64,000 nucleotides of DNA from JABFRG01 sp046351415 (lineage in GTDB: Bacteria > Myxococcota_A > Polyangia > Polyangiales > Polyangiaceae). A program made the translations under genes and the position numbers. Below, piece by piece: positions 26,253 through 34,958 of this stretch (its first letter is position 1; the number at the start of each line of letters is the position of its first letter). Where the stretch lies: the NCBI GenBank assembly GCA_046351415.1, contig JAXLYO010000001.1, positions 310,001 to 374,000 of the forward strand, read 5' to 3'. Below the pieces are notes generated by a model. The model had not been told where the DNA came from. It worked only from the letters and a program-made list of their open reading frames with translations, and did not search any database.

Positions 26253-27506
26253 ATGGCGCGTTTTTTCTCCGTAAAGAGCCCGTCCGTTGGTCGTTTCGGA
26301 AGCTCGGTTCGAAACGTCGCGCCGTCCCTCGGAGTCGTGTTCACGCTCGTAGGCTTCGTTGCGTGTGCCCGAACAGGGCTCATCTCGGACCTCGACGAGG
26401 TCACGGACGGAAGCGTGCTTCGTGACGCGCGTACCGACCGCACGGTCAACGAAGACGCGGAAGTGGTGAAGCCGAAGAGCTGCGTGCCTGGCGACTTTGC
26501 GTTCGATCGCGCGTCATCGCAGGTCCTCTTCGTCATCGACCGCTCGGGGTCCATGCGCTTTTCGCTCGACGGCACTCAGCAGTCTCCGCCGGACTCACAA
26601 TCACGGTGGCGTACCCTTCAGCGGGCGCTGACGCCACTCCTCCGGGGCCTCGAGTCCTCCACGTCCCAAGGCGCGACGTTTTTCCCGGGCCCGCAGGACG
26701 ATCTCGATCCGGAGGCGACGGCTTGCCTCGTTCCCACGTCGGTGGCGGTCCCTGCTTCGCTGAACAGCGCCCAGCCCATTCTGGATGTCTTCAACCGCAG
26801 CGAGCCGCGCGGAGGAACGCCTACGGCCGAGGCGGTTCGCGCTGCGGCAGGGTTTCTTTCTGCCGCCGAACGACGCTACGTCGCGAGGTTCCTCGTCATC
26901 GCAACCGATGGCGCGCCCAACTGCAACGCGAACAACCCCGTCGACCCGCGCTTTTGCGTCTGCACTTCCGCAGACCCGCGTGCCTGCACGCAAGCTCTCG
27001 ACGTCCAGAATTGCCTCGACGCAGACAACACCGTCCAGGCCATCGACGACGCTCTCAAGAACGTGAAAGTGCCGAGCTACGTGATTGGTATTGGCTCGAG
27101 CAATCAAGGTGCATTCGAAGCAACGCTCGATCGGATGGCAGAAGCGGGCGGGCGCGCGAAACCACAGACTCCGAAGTATCTGCAGGCGACGACCGAAGCG
27201 GAACTCAACATCGCGCTCGACACCATTCGCTCTGCAGTTTCGAAGTGCGTCTTCGTGACCCCCTCGAGGCCCGACGATGCCGACGCAATCGTGGTCAACG
27301 TGAATGGCGTGTCGGTCTCTCGCGACACCACGCGCACGAACGGTTGGGATTGGCTCGACCAAGAGTACGGCGCACTGTCGTTCTACGGCGCAGCATGCGA
27401 AGCGATCACGGCGGCATCGGCCGTCGGCGGAACGGTGACCTGCCGCGACGCAGGCTCGGGGGCAGATGCGACCGTCGATGCTTCGGTCGAGGAAACGGGG
27501 CCTTGA
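26253..27506 (+). CDS. von Willebrand factor A domain lipoprotein
   Basis: 417 residues; signal ending in lipobox FVAC (Cys38). The vWA fold begins at VLFVIDRSGSM, where Asp96, Ser98 and Ser100 form the metal-ion-dependent adhesion site, and continues through the Thr of RGGTPT and the Asp of ATDGAPN, so the metal site looks complete. A Cys-rich loop (CVCTSADPRACTQ) is inserted, probably disulfide-bonded. The domain usually mediates metal-dependent protein contacts at the cell surface. The stop lies 10 bp before the allantoinase ATG, suggesting co-transcription, although no functional link to purine use is apparent. Confidence 0.8.
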   Translation: MARFFSVKSPSVGRFGSSVRNVAPSLGVVFTLVGFVACARTGLISDLDEVTDGSVLRDARTDRTVNEDAEVVKPKSCVPGDFAFDRASSQVLFVIDRSGSMRFSLDGTQQSPPDSQSRWRTLQRALTPLLRGLESSTSQGATFFPGPQDDLDPEATACLVPTSVAVPASLNSAQPILDVFNRSEPRGGTPTAEAVRAAAGFLSAAERRYVARFLVIATDGAPNCNANNPVDPRFCVCTSADPRACTQALDVQNCLDADNTVQAIDDALKNVKVPSYVIGIGSSNQGAFEATLDRMAEAGGRAKPQTPKYLQATTEAELNIALDTIRSAVSKCVFVTPSRPDDADAIVVNVNGVSVSRDTTRTNGWDWLDQEYGALSFYGAACEAITAASAVGGTVTCRDAGSGADATVDASVEETGP

Positions 27507-27516
27507 GGAAGAGACG

Positions 27517-28899
27517 ATGACGACGTTCGAAGTCGTACGCGGCATGCGCGTTGCTCTGCCCGGAGGCATCGCGCCTGCGGCCATCCACATCCGAGACGGA
27601 CGCATCACGAAGGTCACGGCCTACGACGACGTGCCCGAGGGCATGTCCGCTTCTGCCATCTTGGAGGCTGGTCGTCGCTATGTGTTTCCGGGGCTCGTCG
27701 ACACGCACGTCCACATCAACGATCCGGGTCGCACGGCCTGGGAAGGTTTCGCGAGCGCGACCAGAGCGGCGGCGGCGGGAGGCGTGACGACGCTCGTCGA
27801 CATGCCGCTCAACAGCATTCCGGCGACCGTCACACCCGAAGCCGTCGAAGCCAAGCTCCACGTGATGGACGGCAAGGCTCACGTCGACGTAGGGCTCTGC
27901 GGTGGGCTCGTTCCGAGCAACGCCTCGAAGGTGGGCGAGCTTCGTCGCGAAGGCGTTCTGGCCTTCAAGTGCTTTCTCGCCGAGTCGGGGGTGGCCGAGT
28001 TCGCTCACGTCGAAGCAGAGCCCTTGCTCGCCGGACTTCGAGGCTTGGCGAAGGTCGATGCACCGCTCTTCGTTCACGCAGAGCTCCCTGGACCTCTCGA
28101 GGAAGCTGCCCGCCTCCAGGGAAATGTCTCGCCCAGCGACGCGCGGAAGTACGCCACGTACCTTGCATCGCGTCCGAAGTCTGCCGAAGAGGCCGCCATC
28201 GACCTCGTGCTCTCCTCGCTTCGTGCGTCTGGTGCGCGCGCGCATATCGTGCATCTCTCGGCGGCCTCGGCCCTTCCCATTCTGGCGAAGGCGCGCGACG
28301 AAGGCATTCCTCTGTCGGCCGAGACGTGCCCGCACTACCTCACGCTTGCCGCGGAAGACGTTCCCGACGGTGCGACCGCATTCAAGTGCGCGCCGCCCAT
28401 CCGAGAACGGAAGAACCAAGACGAGCTCTGGCAAGGCCTTCGGGACGGTCTCATTCGTCAAATCGTGACGGATCATTCACCTGCGACGATGGACCTGAAG
28501 TGCAGCGACTCCGGCGACTTCATGCGCGCGTGGGGGGGGATCTCGTCGCTGCAGATTGGGTTCGCGGTCGTCTATGACGCGGCCCGTAGGCGCGGCGTGC
28601 CGATGGCGGACGTCGTGCGTTGGATGAGCGCCGAACCCGCGCGTCTCGCTGGGCTCGAGGGCAAGAAGGGCAGCATCGCGGTCGGTTGCGACGCGGACTT
28701 CGCGCTCTACGATGACGACGAGGTGTGGTCCGTCTCCGCGGGCGCGCTCGAGCACAAGAACCCCGTCTGCGCCTACGAGGGCAAGAGCCTCCAAGGCCGG
28801 GTCGTGCTCACGATCTTGCGCGGTGAGGTCATCTTCGACCACAGCCGGCCCGCGCCTTTCTCTGCTGGGGCAAGCGGCACTTGGCTGCGCGCCCGCTAG
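27517..28899 (+). CDS. allB: Allantoinase
   Basis: A zinc amidohydrolase that opens allantoin to allantoate, the entry step of ureide use. The metal site of the cyclic amidohydrolase fold is complete: His64 and His66 (DTHVHIND), carbamylated Lys151 (AFKCFL), His187 (FVHAE), His in IVHLS and Asp in IVTDHSP. The length of 460 residues is normal, and the allantoinase-type phrases AETCPHYL and FKCAPPIR separate it from dihydropyrimidinases. ATG 27517 is preceded by AGGAAGAG. It starts the purine-ureide region that continues with the allantoicase fusion and uraH after two intervening lipoprotein genes. Confidence 0.93.
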   Translation: MTTFEVVRGMRVALPGGIAPAAIHIRDGRITKVTAYDDVPEGMSASAILEAGRRYVFPGLVDTHVHINDPGRTAWEGFASATRAAAAGGVTTLVDMPLNSIPATVTPEAVEAKLHVMDGKAHVDVGLCGGLVPSNASKVGELRREGVLAFKCFLAESGVAEFAHVEAEPLLAGLRGLAKVDAPLFVHAELPGPLEEAARLQGNVSPSDARKYATYLASRPKSAEEAAIDLVLSSLRASGARAHIVHLSAASALPILAKARDEGIPLSAETCPHYLTLAAEDVPDGATAFKCAPPIRERKNQDELWQGLRDGLIRQIVTDHSPATMDLKCSDSGDFMRAWGGISSLQIGFAVVYDAARRRGVPMADVVRWMSAEPARLAGLEGKKGSIAVGCDADFALYDDDEVWSVSAGALEHKNPVCAYEGKSLQGRVVLTILRGEVIFDHSRPAPFSAGASGTWLRAR

Positions 28900-29221
28900 G
28901 CTGAAATCCTCGGAGTTCGATCGGCTTCGGAGGGCAGTTGGTGAGTGGCGCATCAAGGAAGAGGGACCGCGGAGCGCGGGGGCACGGCTTCGCTTCCGCT
29001 CCGCACAAAATCCCCGGCCGCTCCCTGGACGCCTCCCGACGAGGCGGCCGAGTCGGCGGCTGCTGGCCGGGGATTTTTGCGTTCGCTCTCGCTTCGCCGC
29101 GCCCCGCGCTCCGCTCGATCAGTTCGAACAGCGTGGCCCGGTATGCTCCGTGATGGATGAACACGGTATAGATTTCTCTTGCCGCGATGCGACTCCGCGG
29201 GAGACGGTGGCTCACCCCATC
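28900..29221. other. Intergenic region with a large nested inverted repeat
   Basis: No gene is supported between allB and the small lipoprotein. The space is dominated by the nested inverted repeat at 28969-29114. Confidence 0.5.
28969..29114. repeat. Nested inverted repeat of about 146 bp
   Basis: The outer arms GCGGAGCGCGGGG (28969-28981) and CCCCGCGCTCCGC (29102-29114) are perfect complements. The inner arms AAAATCCCCGGCC (29007-29019) and GGCCGGGGATTTT (29065-29077) are also perfect. The sequences between the arms pair only partly, and a 45-nt loop lies at the centre. It could be a bidirectional terminator after allB or a miniature inverted-repeat element. No flanking target duplication was recognised. 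Confidence 0.7.
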
Positions 29222-29638
29222 ATGAAGAAGCTTTTGCTCGGAACGCTCGTGGCCGTCTCTCTTTCGGCGGCCGTCGGCTGCGGCTACCCGAACGCACCGC
29301 GCGTTCACTTCGCTTCGGCGACGGACGCGCAACTCAAGGCCTCGCAGACGGGGCCCGTTTGGTACGAATTCCACGAGGGTGACGAAGTCCCCATCGCCTT
29401 CCTCTACAAGGGAGTGTTCGAAGCGGGCGTGCCCGTGCGCGTGAAAGCGAAGAAGCGATTCTGGCTCGTCATGCAGCCGAATACGCCGCCGCTCTTCAGC
29501 TTCGATGGCCGCACCATCTCGATGAACTCGGGCACCGCCGGCTTCATGGTTGGCAAAGAGAAGGGCGAGAACTTCGTCGGCGTCGTCGTGTACGTGGGCG
29601 ACCCCTCGGAAGCGCCACCCGAGCTCCGCAGCCGCTGA
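29222..29638 (+). CDS. Small lipoprotein, unknown function
   Basis: 138 residues with a clear lipoprotein signal (MKKLLLGTLVAVSLSAAVGC, acylated Cys20). The mature domain is short and beta-rich, with phrases such as WYEFHEGDEVPIAFLYKG and KKRFWLVMQPN, and no cysteines other than the lipobox one. No family was recognised. It lies between allB and the glycosidase-like lipoprotein, on the same strand, but the long inverted repeat upstream makes co-transcription with allB doubtful. Confidence 0.65.
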   Translation: MKKLLLGTLVAVSLSAAVGCGYPNAPRVHFASATDAQLKASQTGPVWYEFHEGDEVPIAFLYKGVFEAGVPVRVKAKKRFWLVMQPNTPPLFSFDGRTISMNSGTAGFMVGKEKGENFVGVVVYVGDPSEAPPELRSR

Positions 29639-29758
29639 GTGGCCCAGGAGGTCGTTTTCTGTTCTTTGTCCGTCCACAGGTGGGACGCGCGGGCCATTCC
29701 GCTGAGGGCATAATCCGAAAAGGCCGGTCTTTCCGAAAGGAATGAAGCACGCGGCAGG

Positions 29759-31783
29759 ATGCGTGACTGGGCACGACGCGTGCATCGTAGGCACCTCGTG
29801 TCCGGTCCCACCACCCCGCGCTCCCACCGCCCGTCGCTCCGCTCGTTCTCGCTTCAGGCCCTCGTCGTGCTCGCGCTCGGGCTTTCGTCCGCTGCGGGCT
29901 GTGCGTCCGAGAGCGACGGCGAAGAGACCGCGAGTGATCAGGACCTCGCCGGATCCACCGTCGCGAAGCCGGGGAAGTATGCCGCTGGCAAAATCGTCGA
30001 GCTCGGAGGCACGAACCTGACGCTCTCCGATGGTTGGCAACGCCCGGTCATCCCGACCTATCACTTGAACCCCACGCGCGTTGCTGCGCAGATGAAGCAG
30101 CTCTACAAGAGCGGCCAGAAGAAGATCGTCTTCTTCCTTTGGTACATGCCGATTGGGGGCGTGACGCCTCCGGGCGGCGAACCGCACACCGGCAATGGCT
30201 ACATCGCCGACTCCGCGGGGGGCGCCTTGTGCCCGCAGCATCAGGAGAACCTCCGCGCGATGGCTCGCCTCGCGAAGTCGATCGGCTTCACGGAAGTGAC
30301 GCTGCGCTTCGGTCAGCAGGGCGGCGCGGACCCGAGCTCGAAGAACGCGCCGTGGCAGTCCGGCTGGAGCGAAGCGGGCTACCTCGAAAATCGCAGCTTC
30401 ATTTTCCACACGCGCGCCATCCTCGAGAGCGAGCTCGCTTCATCGAGCGTGAAGCGCTGGTACGACCTCGGTGTCGAACTCGGCGGCATCACCGAAAACC
30501 AAAACACGATGTACACGCGCCGTCTCTGGAGCGACTATCACAACCGCTTCGGCAAGGAAGACAGCTACGGGTTCTCCGTGGCCGTCTGGCGCGGTCGCGT
30601 CGCAGAGATGATTCGCAACTACGATGCGAGCGGCGGGAGGCCGAATCGCTATGCGATCGACACTTATGGCGAGGGCCAGGGCGACCCCGTCGACGTCGCG
30701 CTCGGTTACACCTACGACGAGATGAACAAGGCGGGCGACGGAAAGAAGCCGCTCGTCATCCAGGAAACCTACGCCGACAACGCCGAGGTCGCGAAGCGCA
30801 TCGTGAGCGCGCTGAACCGGTGGCCCATCACGCTTCAGTCGATCAACCAGTGGCCCCAACGTACGATGAAGGAGAGCGTTCTCACGCCGCTCCCGCAATA
30901 CAAGGCCTATGGAGGTTCGAGCGCATCTTCGGGAACGATCGTGGCAGGGCCGTGCGTGCTTGCGCCTGGTCAAACCGTGTGCGAGAGCCAAGTCAGTTGG
31001 GAGACGAGCTACGCGTCGAACGTTGCGGTCTACGTGAACGACAAACTCATGGCGGCGTTGCCTTCAGGAAGTGTTGCCGCTCCTTGGATTGGAGGCCCGG
31101 CGCGCTTCGAACTTCGGTCGAACGAAGGCGTGCTCGCGACGACGACGATCACCGCGCTCCCCGCCGGTACGCCCACACTCGATGCGGAGAGCCCGAAGCT
31201 AACGTGTGATGCGTTCCAGTGTGTCGCCGCGACCGGAAGCAACATCGCACCGGGTTGCCAGGTCTCGCTCTTCACACCGGACTGGTCCGTCGCGACGCCC
31301 GGTGCGCCGAACCCCGCGCTCTTGGCCACGGTGCCCGCATCGAGCTGCGAGCCGAACGCCGTGCGCTTCGAAGTCCCCGCGGCGATCCTCTCGAAGTACA
31401 AGTCTATCAACTTCAACGTTTCGAACCCCAACGGCAAGTGGTCCGAGCCCGTCATGGCTTCGATCGATCGTCCAGCACCCTCGATTTCGCAAGCAGGCCT
31501 AGGCTGCGACAAGAACCAGTGCATCTGGGCGAACGGCGCGAACATCGCGAAGGGGTGCAGCGTCGCTATCTTCACTCCGGACTGGAGTGCGGCTGCAGGC
31601 GCAGCCCCCGGCGCCGCGAACCCGGCGCTTCTCGCGACCGTGACGAGCGTAGAGTGCGACCGGGCGGGCGTCTCCCTCGAGATCCCCGCGTGGATTCTCT
31701 CGAAGTACCGGGCAGTCAACTTCAACGTGAACAACCCGTACGGCAAGTGGTCGGAGCCGCGGTACCTCAAGATCGCTCCGTAG
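29759..31783 (+). CDS. Glycosidase-like lipoprotein with two C-terminal repeats
   Basis: 674 residues; a long basic signal region ends at a lipobox cysteine near residue 48 (SSAAGCAS), followed by an acidic stretch (ESDGEETASDQDLAG). Residues of about 90-380 look like a (beta/alpha)-barrel of the glycoside-hydrolase kind (KKIVFFLWYMPIGGVTPPGG; LGVELGGITENQNTMY; LVIQETYADN), but I cannot assign a family or catalytic acids. Next comes an Ig-like segment (VSWETSYASNVAVYVND), then two tandem units of about 95 residues, each with CD..QC and FTPDWS plus a closing NGKWSEP/YGKWSEP, probably binding modules. The exact start is uncertain because the signal is long. It is secreted and probably polysaccharide-directed. 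Confidence 0.6.
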   Translation: MRDWARRVHRRHLVSGPTTPRSHRPSLRSFSLQALVVLALGLSSAAGCASESDGEETASDQDLAGSTVAKPGKYAAGKIVELGGTNLTLSDGWQRPVIPTYHLNPTRVAAQMKQLYKSGQKKIVFFLWYMPIGGVTPPGGEPHTGNGYIADSAGGALCPQHQENLRAMARLAKSIGFTEVTLRFGQQGGADPSSKNAPWQSGWSEAGYLENRSFIFHTRAILESELASSSVKRWYDLGVELGGITENQNTMYTRRLWSDYHNRFGKEDSYGFSVAVWRGRVAEMIRNYDASGGRPNRYAIDTYGEGQGDPVDVALGYTYDEMNKAGDGKKPLVIQETYADNAEVAKRIVSALNRWPITLQSINQWPQRTMKESVLTPLPQYKAYGGSSASSGTIVAGPCVLAPGQTVCESQVSWETSYASNVAVYVNDKLMAALPSGSVAAPWIGGPARFELRSNEGVLATTTITALPAGTPTLDAESPKLTCDAFQCVAATGSNIAPGCQVSLFTPDWSVATPGAPNPALLATVPASSCEPNAVRFEVPAAILSKYKSINFNVSNPNGKWSEPVMASIDRPAPSISQAGLGCDKNQCIWANGANIAKGCSVAIFTPDWSAAAGAAPGAANPALLATVTSVECDRAGVSLEIPAWILSKYRAVNFNVNNPYGKWSEPRYLKIAP

Positions 31784-31822
31784 TAGAAAAAACGCCCTGT
31801 TCCGCGTAGGTTCTGTTCCCTG

Positions 31823-33358
31823 ATGGAAGCTACCGCGACTGGCCGTGCGCCGCAGGCATTCGAAGATCTCGTCGAACTCTCACGCGAGAAGTACGGAGCG
31901 AGCGTTCTCTACGCAACCGACGACTTCTTCGCCGAAAAAGAGAACCTCCTCCGCCCAGAGAAGGCGATCTTCATCGACGGTAAGTACACGGACCGCGGCA
32001 AGTGGATGGACGGTTGGGAGTCCCGCCGGAAGCGCACTCCGGGGCACGATTTCGCCATCATTCGCCTCGGCCTGCCCGGCGTCGTTCGCGGCGTCGTCGT
32101 CGATACGGCCTTCTTCAAGGGCAACTACCCGCAAGCGTGCAGCATCGAGGGCGTTTCGCTTCCCGCGCACGCGAGCGTCGAGGAGCTCCTACGCGAAGAC
32201 CTCGCGTGGACCGAGCTTCTGCCGAGGTCCGACCTCGCTGGTGACGCAGAGAACCCGTTCGAGATCACAGGAGCGGGCGCAGCCGATCGCGTGACGCACC
32301 TTCGACTCCACATCTACCCCGACGGCGGCGTCGCGCGGTTGCGCGTGTACGGCGACGTCACGCCCTCCACGAGGTTTCTCGGAAGGCCGGGCACGACCCA
32401 AGAAGTCGACTTCGCGGCGGTCGAAAATGGCGCCGTTGTTCTTTCGTGCAACGATATGTTCTTCGGGTCGCGGCACAATCTGATCAGTCCTGGCCGCGCC
32501 ATCAACATGGGCGACGGCTGGGAGACGAAGCGCAGCCGGCGCCCGGGTCCCGACTGGGTCATCTTGAAGCTCGCGGCCCAAGCGAATCTCCATCGGGCCA
32601 TCGTCGACACGCTCCACTTCAAAGGAAACTTCCCGGAGAGCTGCGCGCTCTTCGGCATCGACGTGAAGCCAGGCGAAGCCCCGCCCGGACCCGATTCCGC
32701 GTGGAACGAGATCCTGCCGCGCACGAAGCTATCGGCGCACACGCTCCACGACTTCGAAGCGGAGGTCGCCGCGGTGGGACCCGTAACGCACGTCATGATG
32801 CGCATTTGGCCGGATGGTGGCGTGTCTCGGTTGCGGCTCCTAGGTGAGGTCACGGAAGAGGGAGCAACGACCGTGGGGCTTCGCTACCTCAATGCGCTTT
32901 CCCTCGCGTCGCGTACCGAGCTTTTGCGCACGGCCTGTGCCTCATCGCGATTCGCCGCGCAGCTGGCGGCTGAAGTTCCGTTCACGAGCTTCCAGTCTCT
33001 GGCCGAGAAAGCTCGCAAGGTGTGGTTCTCGCTCACGCCCAAAGATTGGGACGAAGCGTTCGCGGCGCATCCACGCATCGGCGCGCGCAAAGGTGGCGCA
33101 CGCGAAATGAAGGAGCAGGCGGGCATGAGCCGCGCGAGCGAAGACCTGCGCTACGCCATGGAAGAACTGAACCGCGACTACGAGTCGAAGTTCGGTCGCA
33201 TCTACCTCGTGTGCGCGAGCGGCAAGACGGCCGAAGAGCTCGTGACCATCGCCCGAGGGCGTATGGACAACACACCTGAAGCAGAACTGAAAGTCGCCGC
33301 AGAAGAGCAGGCGAAGATTACCGAGCTCCGTCTCTCGAAGATCGTGAGGAATCGATGA
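31823..33358 (+). CDS. Allantoicase fused to OHCU decarboxylase
   Basis: A 511-residue two-domain enzyme. Residues of about 1-340 are an allantoicase (allantoate to ureidoglycolate plus urea) made of two related beta-sandwich halves, shown by the repeated phrases VDTAFFKGNYPQACSIEG and VDTLHFKGNFPESCALFG and by RLHIYPDGGVARLRVYG and MRIWPDGGVSRLRLLG. Residues of about 350-511 are an OHCU decarboxylase (UraD), with the catalytic His416 in HPRIG and the motif MDNTPEAELKVAAEEQ. UraD acts before allantoinase and allantoicase after it, so non-consecutive steps are joined in one chain. The stop overlaps the uraH start (ATGA), indicating translational coupling. Confidence 0.93.
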   Translation: MEATATGRAPQAFEDLVELSREKYGASVLYATDDFFAEKENLLRPEKAIFIDGKYTDRGKWMDGWESRRKRTPGHDFAIIRLGLPGVVRGVVVDTAFFKGNYPQACSIEGVSLPAHASVEELLREDLAWTELLPRSDLAGDAENPFEITGAGAADRVTHLRLHIYPDGGVARLRVYGDVTPSTRFLGRPGTTQEVDFAAVENGAVVLSCNDMFFGSRHNLISPGRAINMGDGWETKRSRRPGPDWVILKLAAQANLHRAIVDTLHFKGNFPESCALFGIDVKPGEAPPGPDSAWNEILPRTKLSAHTLHDFEAEVAAVGPVTHVMMRIWPDGGVSRLRLLGEVTEEGATTVGLRYLNALSLASRTELLRTACASSRFAAQLAAEVPFTSFQSLAEKARKVWFSLTPKDWDEAFAAHPRIGARKGGAREMKEQAGMSRASEDLRYAMEELNRDYESKFGRIYLVCASGKTAEELVTIARGRMDNTPEAELKVAAEEQAKITELRLSKIVRNR

Positions 33359-33687
33359 ACAGCATCACCACGCACGTGCTCGATACGTCCACCGGCAAAC
33401 CCGCAAAGGGCGTTCCCATCAAGCTCGAGTACTTGGCCGGGAGTCAATTCGAGGCCGTCGGCCAAGGCGTCACCGACGACGACGGGCGTCTTCGGACACT
33501 CCTCGGCGGCAAAGCCCCCGACATCGGCACGTATCGCATCACCTTCGACACGAGCGCGTACTACGGCGAGGCAGAGTGCTTCTATCCCTACGTGTCGATC
33601 GTGTTCCGCGTGAAGGACGCGAGCACGCACTATCACGTGCCGCTACTGTTGAGCCCCTTCGGCATCTCGACTTACCGCGGCAGCTGA
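33355..33687 (+). CDS. uraH: 5-hydroxyisourate hydrolase
   Basis: A transthyretin-like enzyme of 110 residues that hydrolyses 5-hydroxyisourate, the urate oxidase product, to OHCU, the substrate of the UraD domain encoded just upstream. The N-terminal ITTHVLDTSTGKPA with the active-site His, the central TYRITFDTSAYYG and the invariant C-terminal YRGS are all present. The ATG overlaps the upstream stop by four bases. The last 45 bases also encode the C-terminus of the aldolase-like gene on the opposite strand. The length is exactly as expected. Confidence 0.96.
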   Translation: MNSITTHVLDTSTGKPAKGVPIKLEYLAGSQFEAVGQGVTDDDGRLRTLLGGKAPDIGTYRITFDTSAYYGEAECFYPYVSIVFRVKDASTHYHVPLLLSPFGISTYRGS

Positions 33688-34920
33688 GGCGCAAAGCTCC
33701 GAGAGCGATCGAACGACGCTCTCGGGCGTAAGACCCGCCACGGCAAGGTCTTCGGCGTCGAAGGCGCGACAGAGAAACCCGCGCCGGAAGAAGCCGAGTA
33801 GTGCGAGGCCCGTTGCCGCATCGTCGAAGGCGGCGCCAACGCGACTTGCCTTGGCCGCGTTGTCGATGAAGCGACGAAGCCGGGCCGCCATCGCTTCGCG
33901 CGCTTCGAGGAAATAGGTGTATACAGCAACGTATCGGACGCCGAGTTGAGCTGGGTGCAGGTCCCAACCTTGGTAGATGCCGTTCTCGAGCGCGCCGCGA
34001 ATGTTGGCTCCGTGGAGGGCCCAGCCGCGCCTCACGCCTTCCATACCGTCTGAGCCTCCGCCTCCCGGCTGTCGCAGCGGGAGCAGCGTCGTCGCACCGT
34101 CGACGACGTGGATGCGCCCGGCGGCCGCACATTGCATGGCGAATCGGGCTTGGGCACAGTAGGGGTGGCCCAGTGCTTGCGCAGGCGCGGGGACGCCGAG
34201 CTCCGAGGTGAGATCGTAGGCGCCGAGGTGGAGCGCAAAGCCCTGCTCGCCGAGCGCATCGATGAAGCTGGGGAGCGGGCAGCAACCCGTTTCGTCGAGC
34301 AGTGCCGAGGGCGTCTCCACCATGAGCTCGAGGCGGAACGCGGGGGGGCCGCTCGGAAAAAGCGAGCTTGCATGACGAATGGTTTCGACGAAGGCGTGCA
34401 CCTCGCTCACATTCGAGACCTTCGGGAGCGTGACGAGAAGGGAAGGGAGGAGCGCGGTGTCTGCGGTCGAGGCGAGCGCGCCGCAGAAGAGATCGAGCGT
34501 TCGCTTCGCGCGAGCGACAGACGCCGCACCGAAGTTCCGTACGCGTATCCCGACAAAGGGCGGAAGGAGCCCCTCGGCGGCGGCTCGCGCGAGCTCTTTC
34601 GCGGTTCGTACCGCTTCGGCGTCCTCCTCCGCGTCGCTGCGGGGGCCGAAGCCGTCCTCGAAATCGATGCGCTGGTCTTCGATGGGCTCTTCCGTGAGCT
34701 TCGTGCGCGTGCGCGCGTATGCCTTCTCGAGCGTTGCAGCAGGCACGTTCTCGAGCCACGGCGCGAGCATGCGGAGCGCCTCGGAAGAACTCGCCGCCTC
34801 GTCGAATGCGCGAAGAGCGATACCGCCGAGCTTCAGCGTGGCATCGAAGCGGTAGAGGTGAGCGCCGCCGTAGAGCGTGTGAATGGGTTGCCGCATCATC
34901 TCGAGCGACCAGATTCCCAC
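33643..34920 (-). CDS. HpcH/HpaI aldolase-like protein
   Basis: 425 residues with (beta/alpha)-barrel signatures of the HpcH/HpaI aldolase/citrate lyase beta superfamily: EDGFGPRSDAEED, RLELMVETPSALLDE with a metal-ligand-type Glu, and HLGAYDLTSELG with the second acidic ligand. It seems to belong to an uncharacterised branch of the family. Its place beside the ureide genes suggests handling of a C2 product such as glyoxylate, but this is inference. The GTG start at 34920 sits only 2 nt from a GGAGG; the ATG pair at 34896-34899 is an alternative. Its 3' end overlaps uraH by 45 bp, tail to tail. Confidence 0.7.
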   Translation of the reverse strand: MGIWSLEMMRQPIHTLYGGAHLYRFDATLKLGGIALRAFDEAASSSEALRMLAPWLENVPAATLEKAYARTRTKLTEEPIEDQRIDFEDGFGPRSDAEEDAEAVRTAKELARAAAEGLLPPFVGIRVRNFGAASVARAKRTLDLFCGALASTADTALLPSLLVTLPKVSNVSEVHAFVETIRHASSLFPSGPPAFRLELMVETPSALLDETGCCPLPSFIDALGEQGFALHLGAYDLTSELGVPAPAQALGHPYCAQARFAMQCAAAGRIHVVDGATTLLPLRQPGGGGSDGMEGVRRGWALHGANIRGALENGIYQGWDLHPAQLGVRYVAVYTYFLEAREAMAARLRRFIDNAAKASRVGAAFDDAATGLALLGFFRRGFLCRAFDAEDLAVAGLTPESVVRSLSELCASAAAVSRDAEGAQQ

Positions 34921-34958
34921 GGCCTCCCAGATGCACGCAAGGGTGCTATCCTCGAGAG

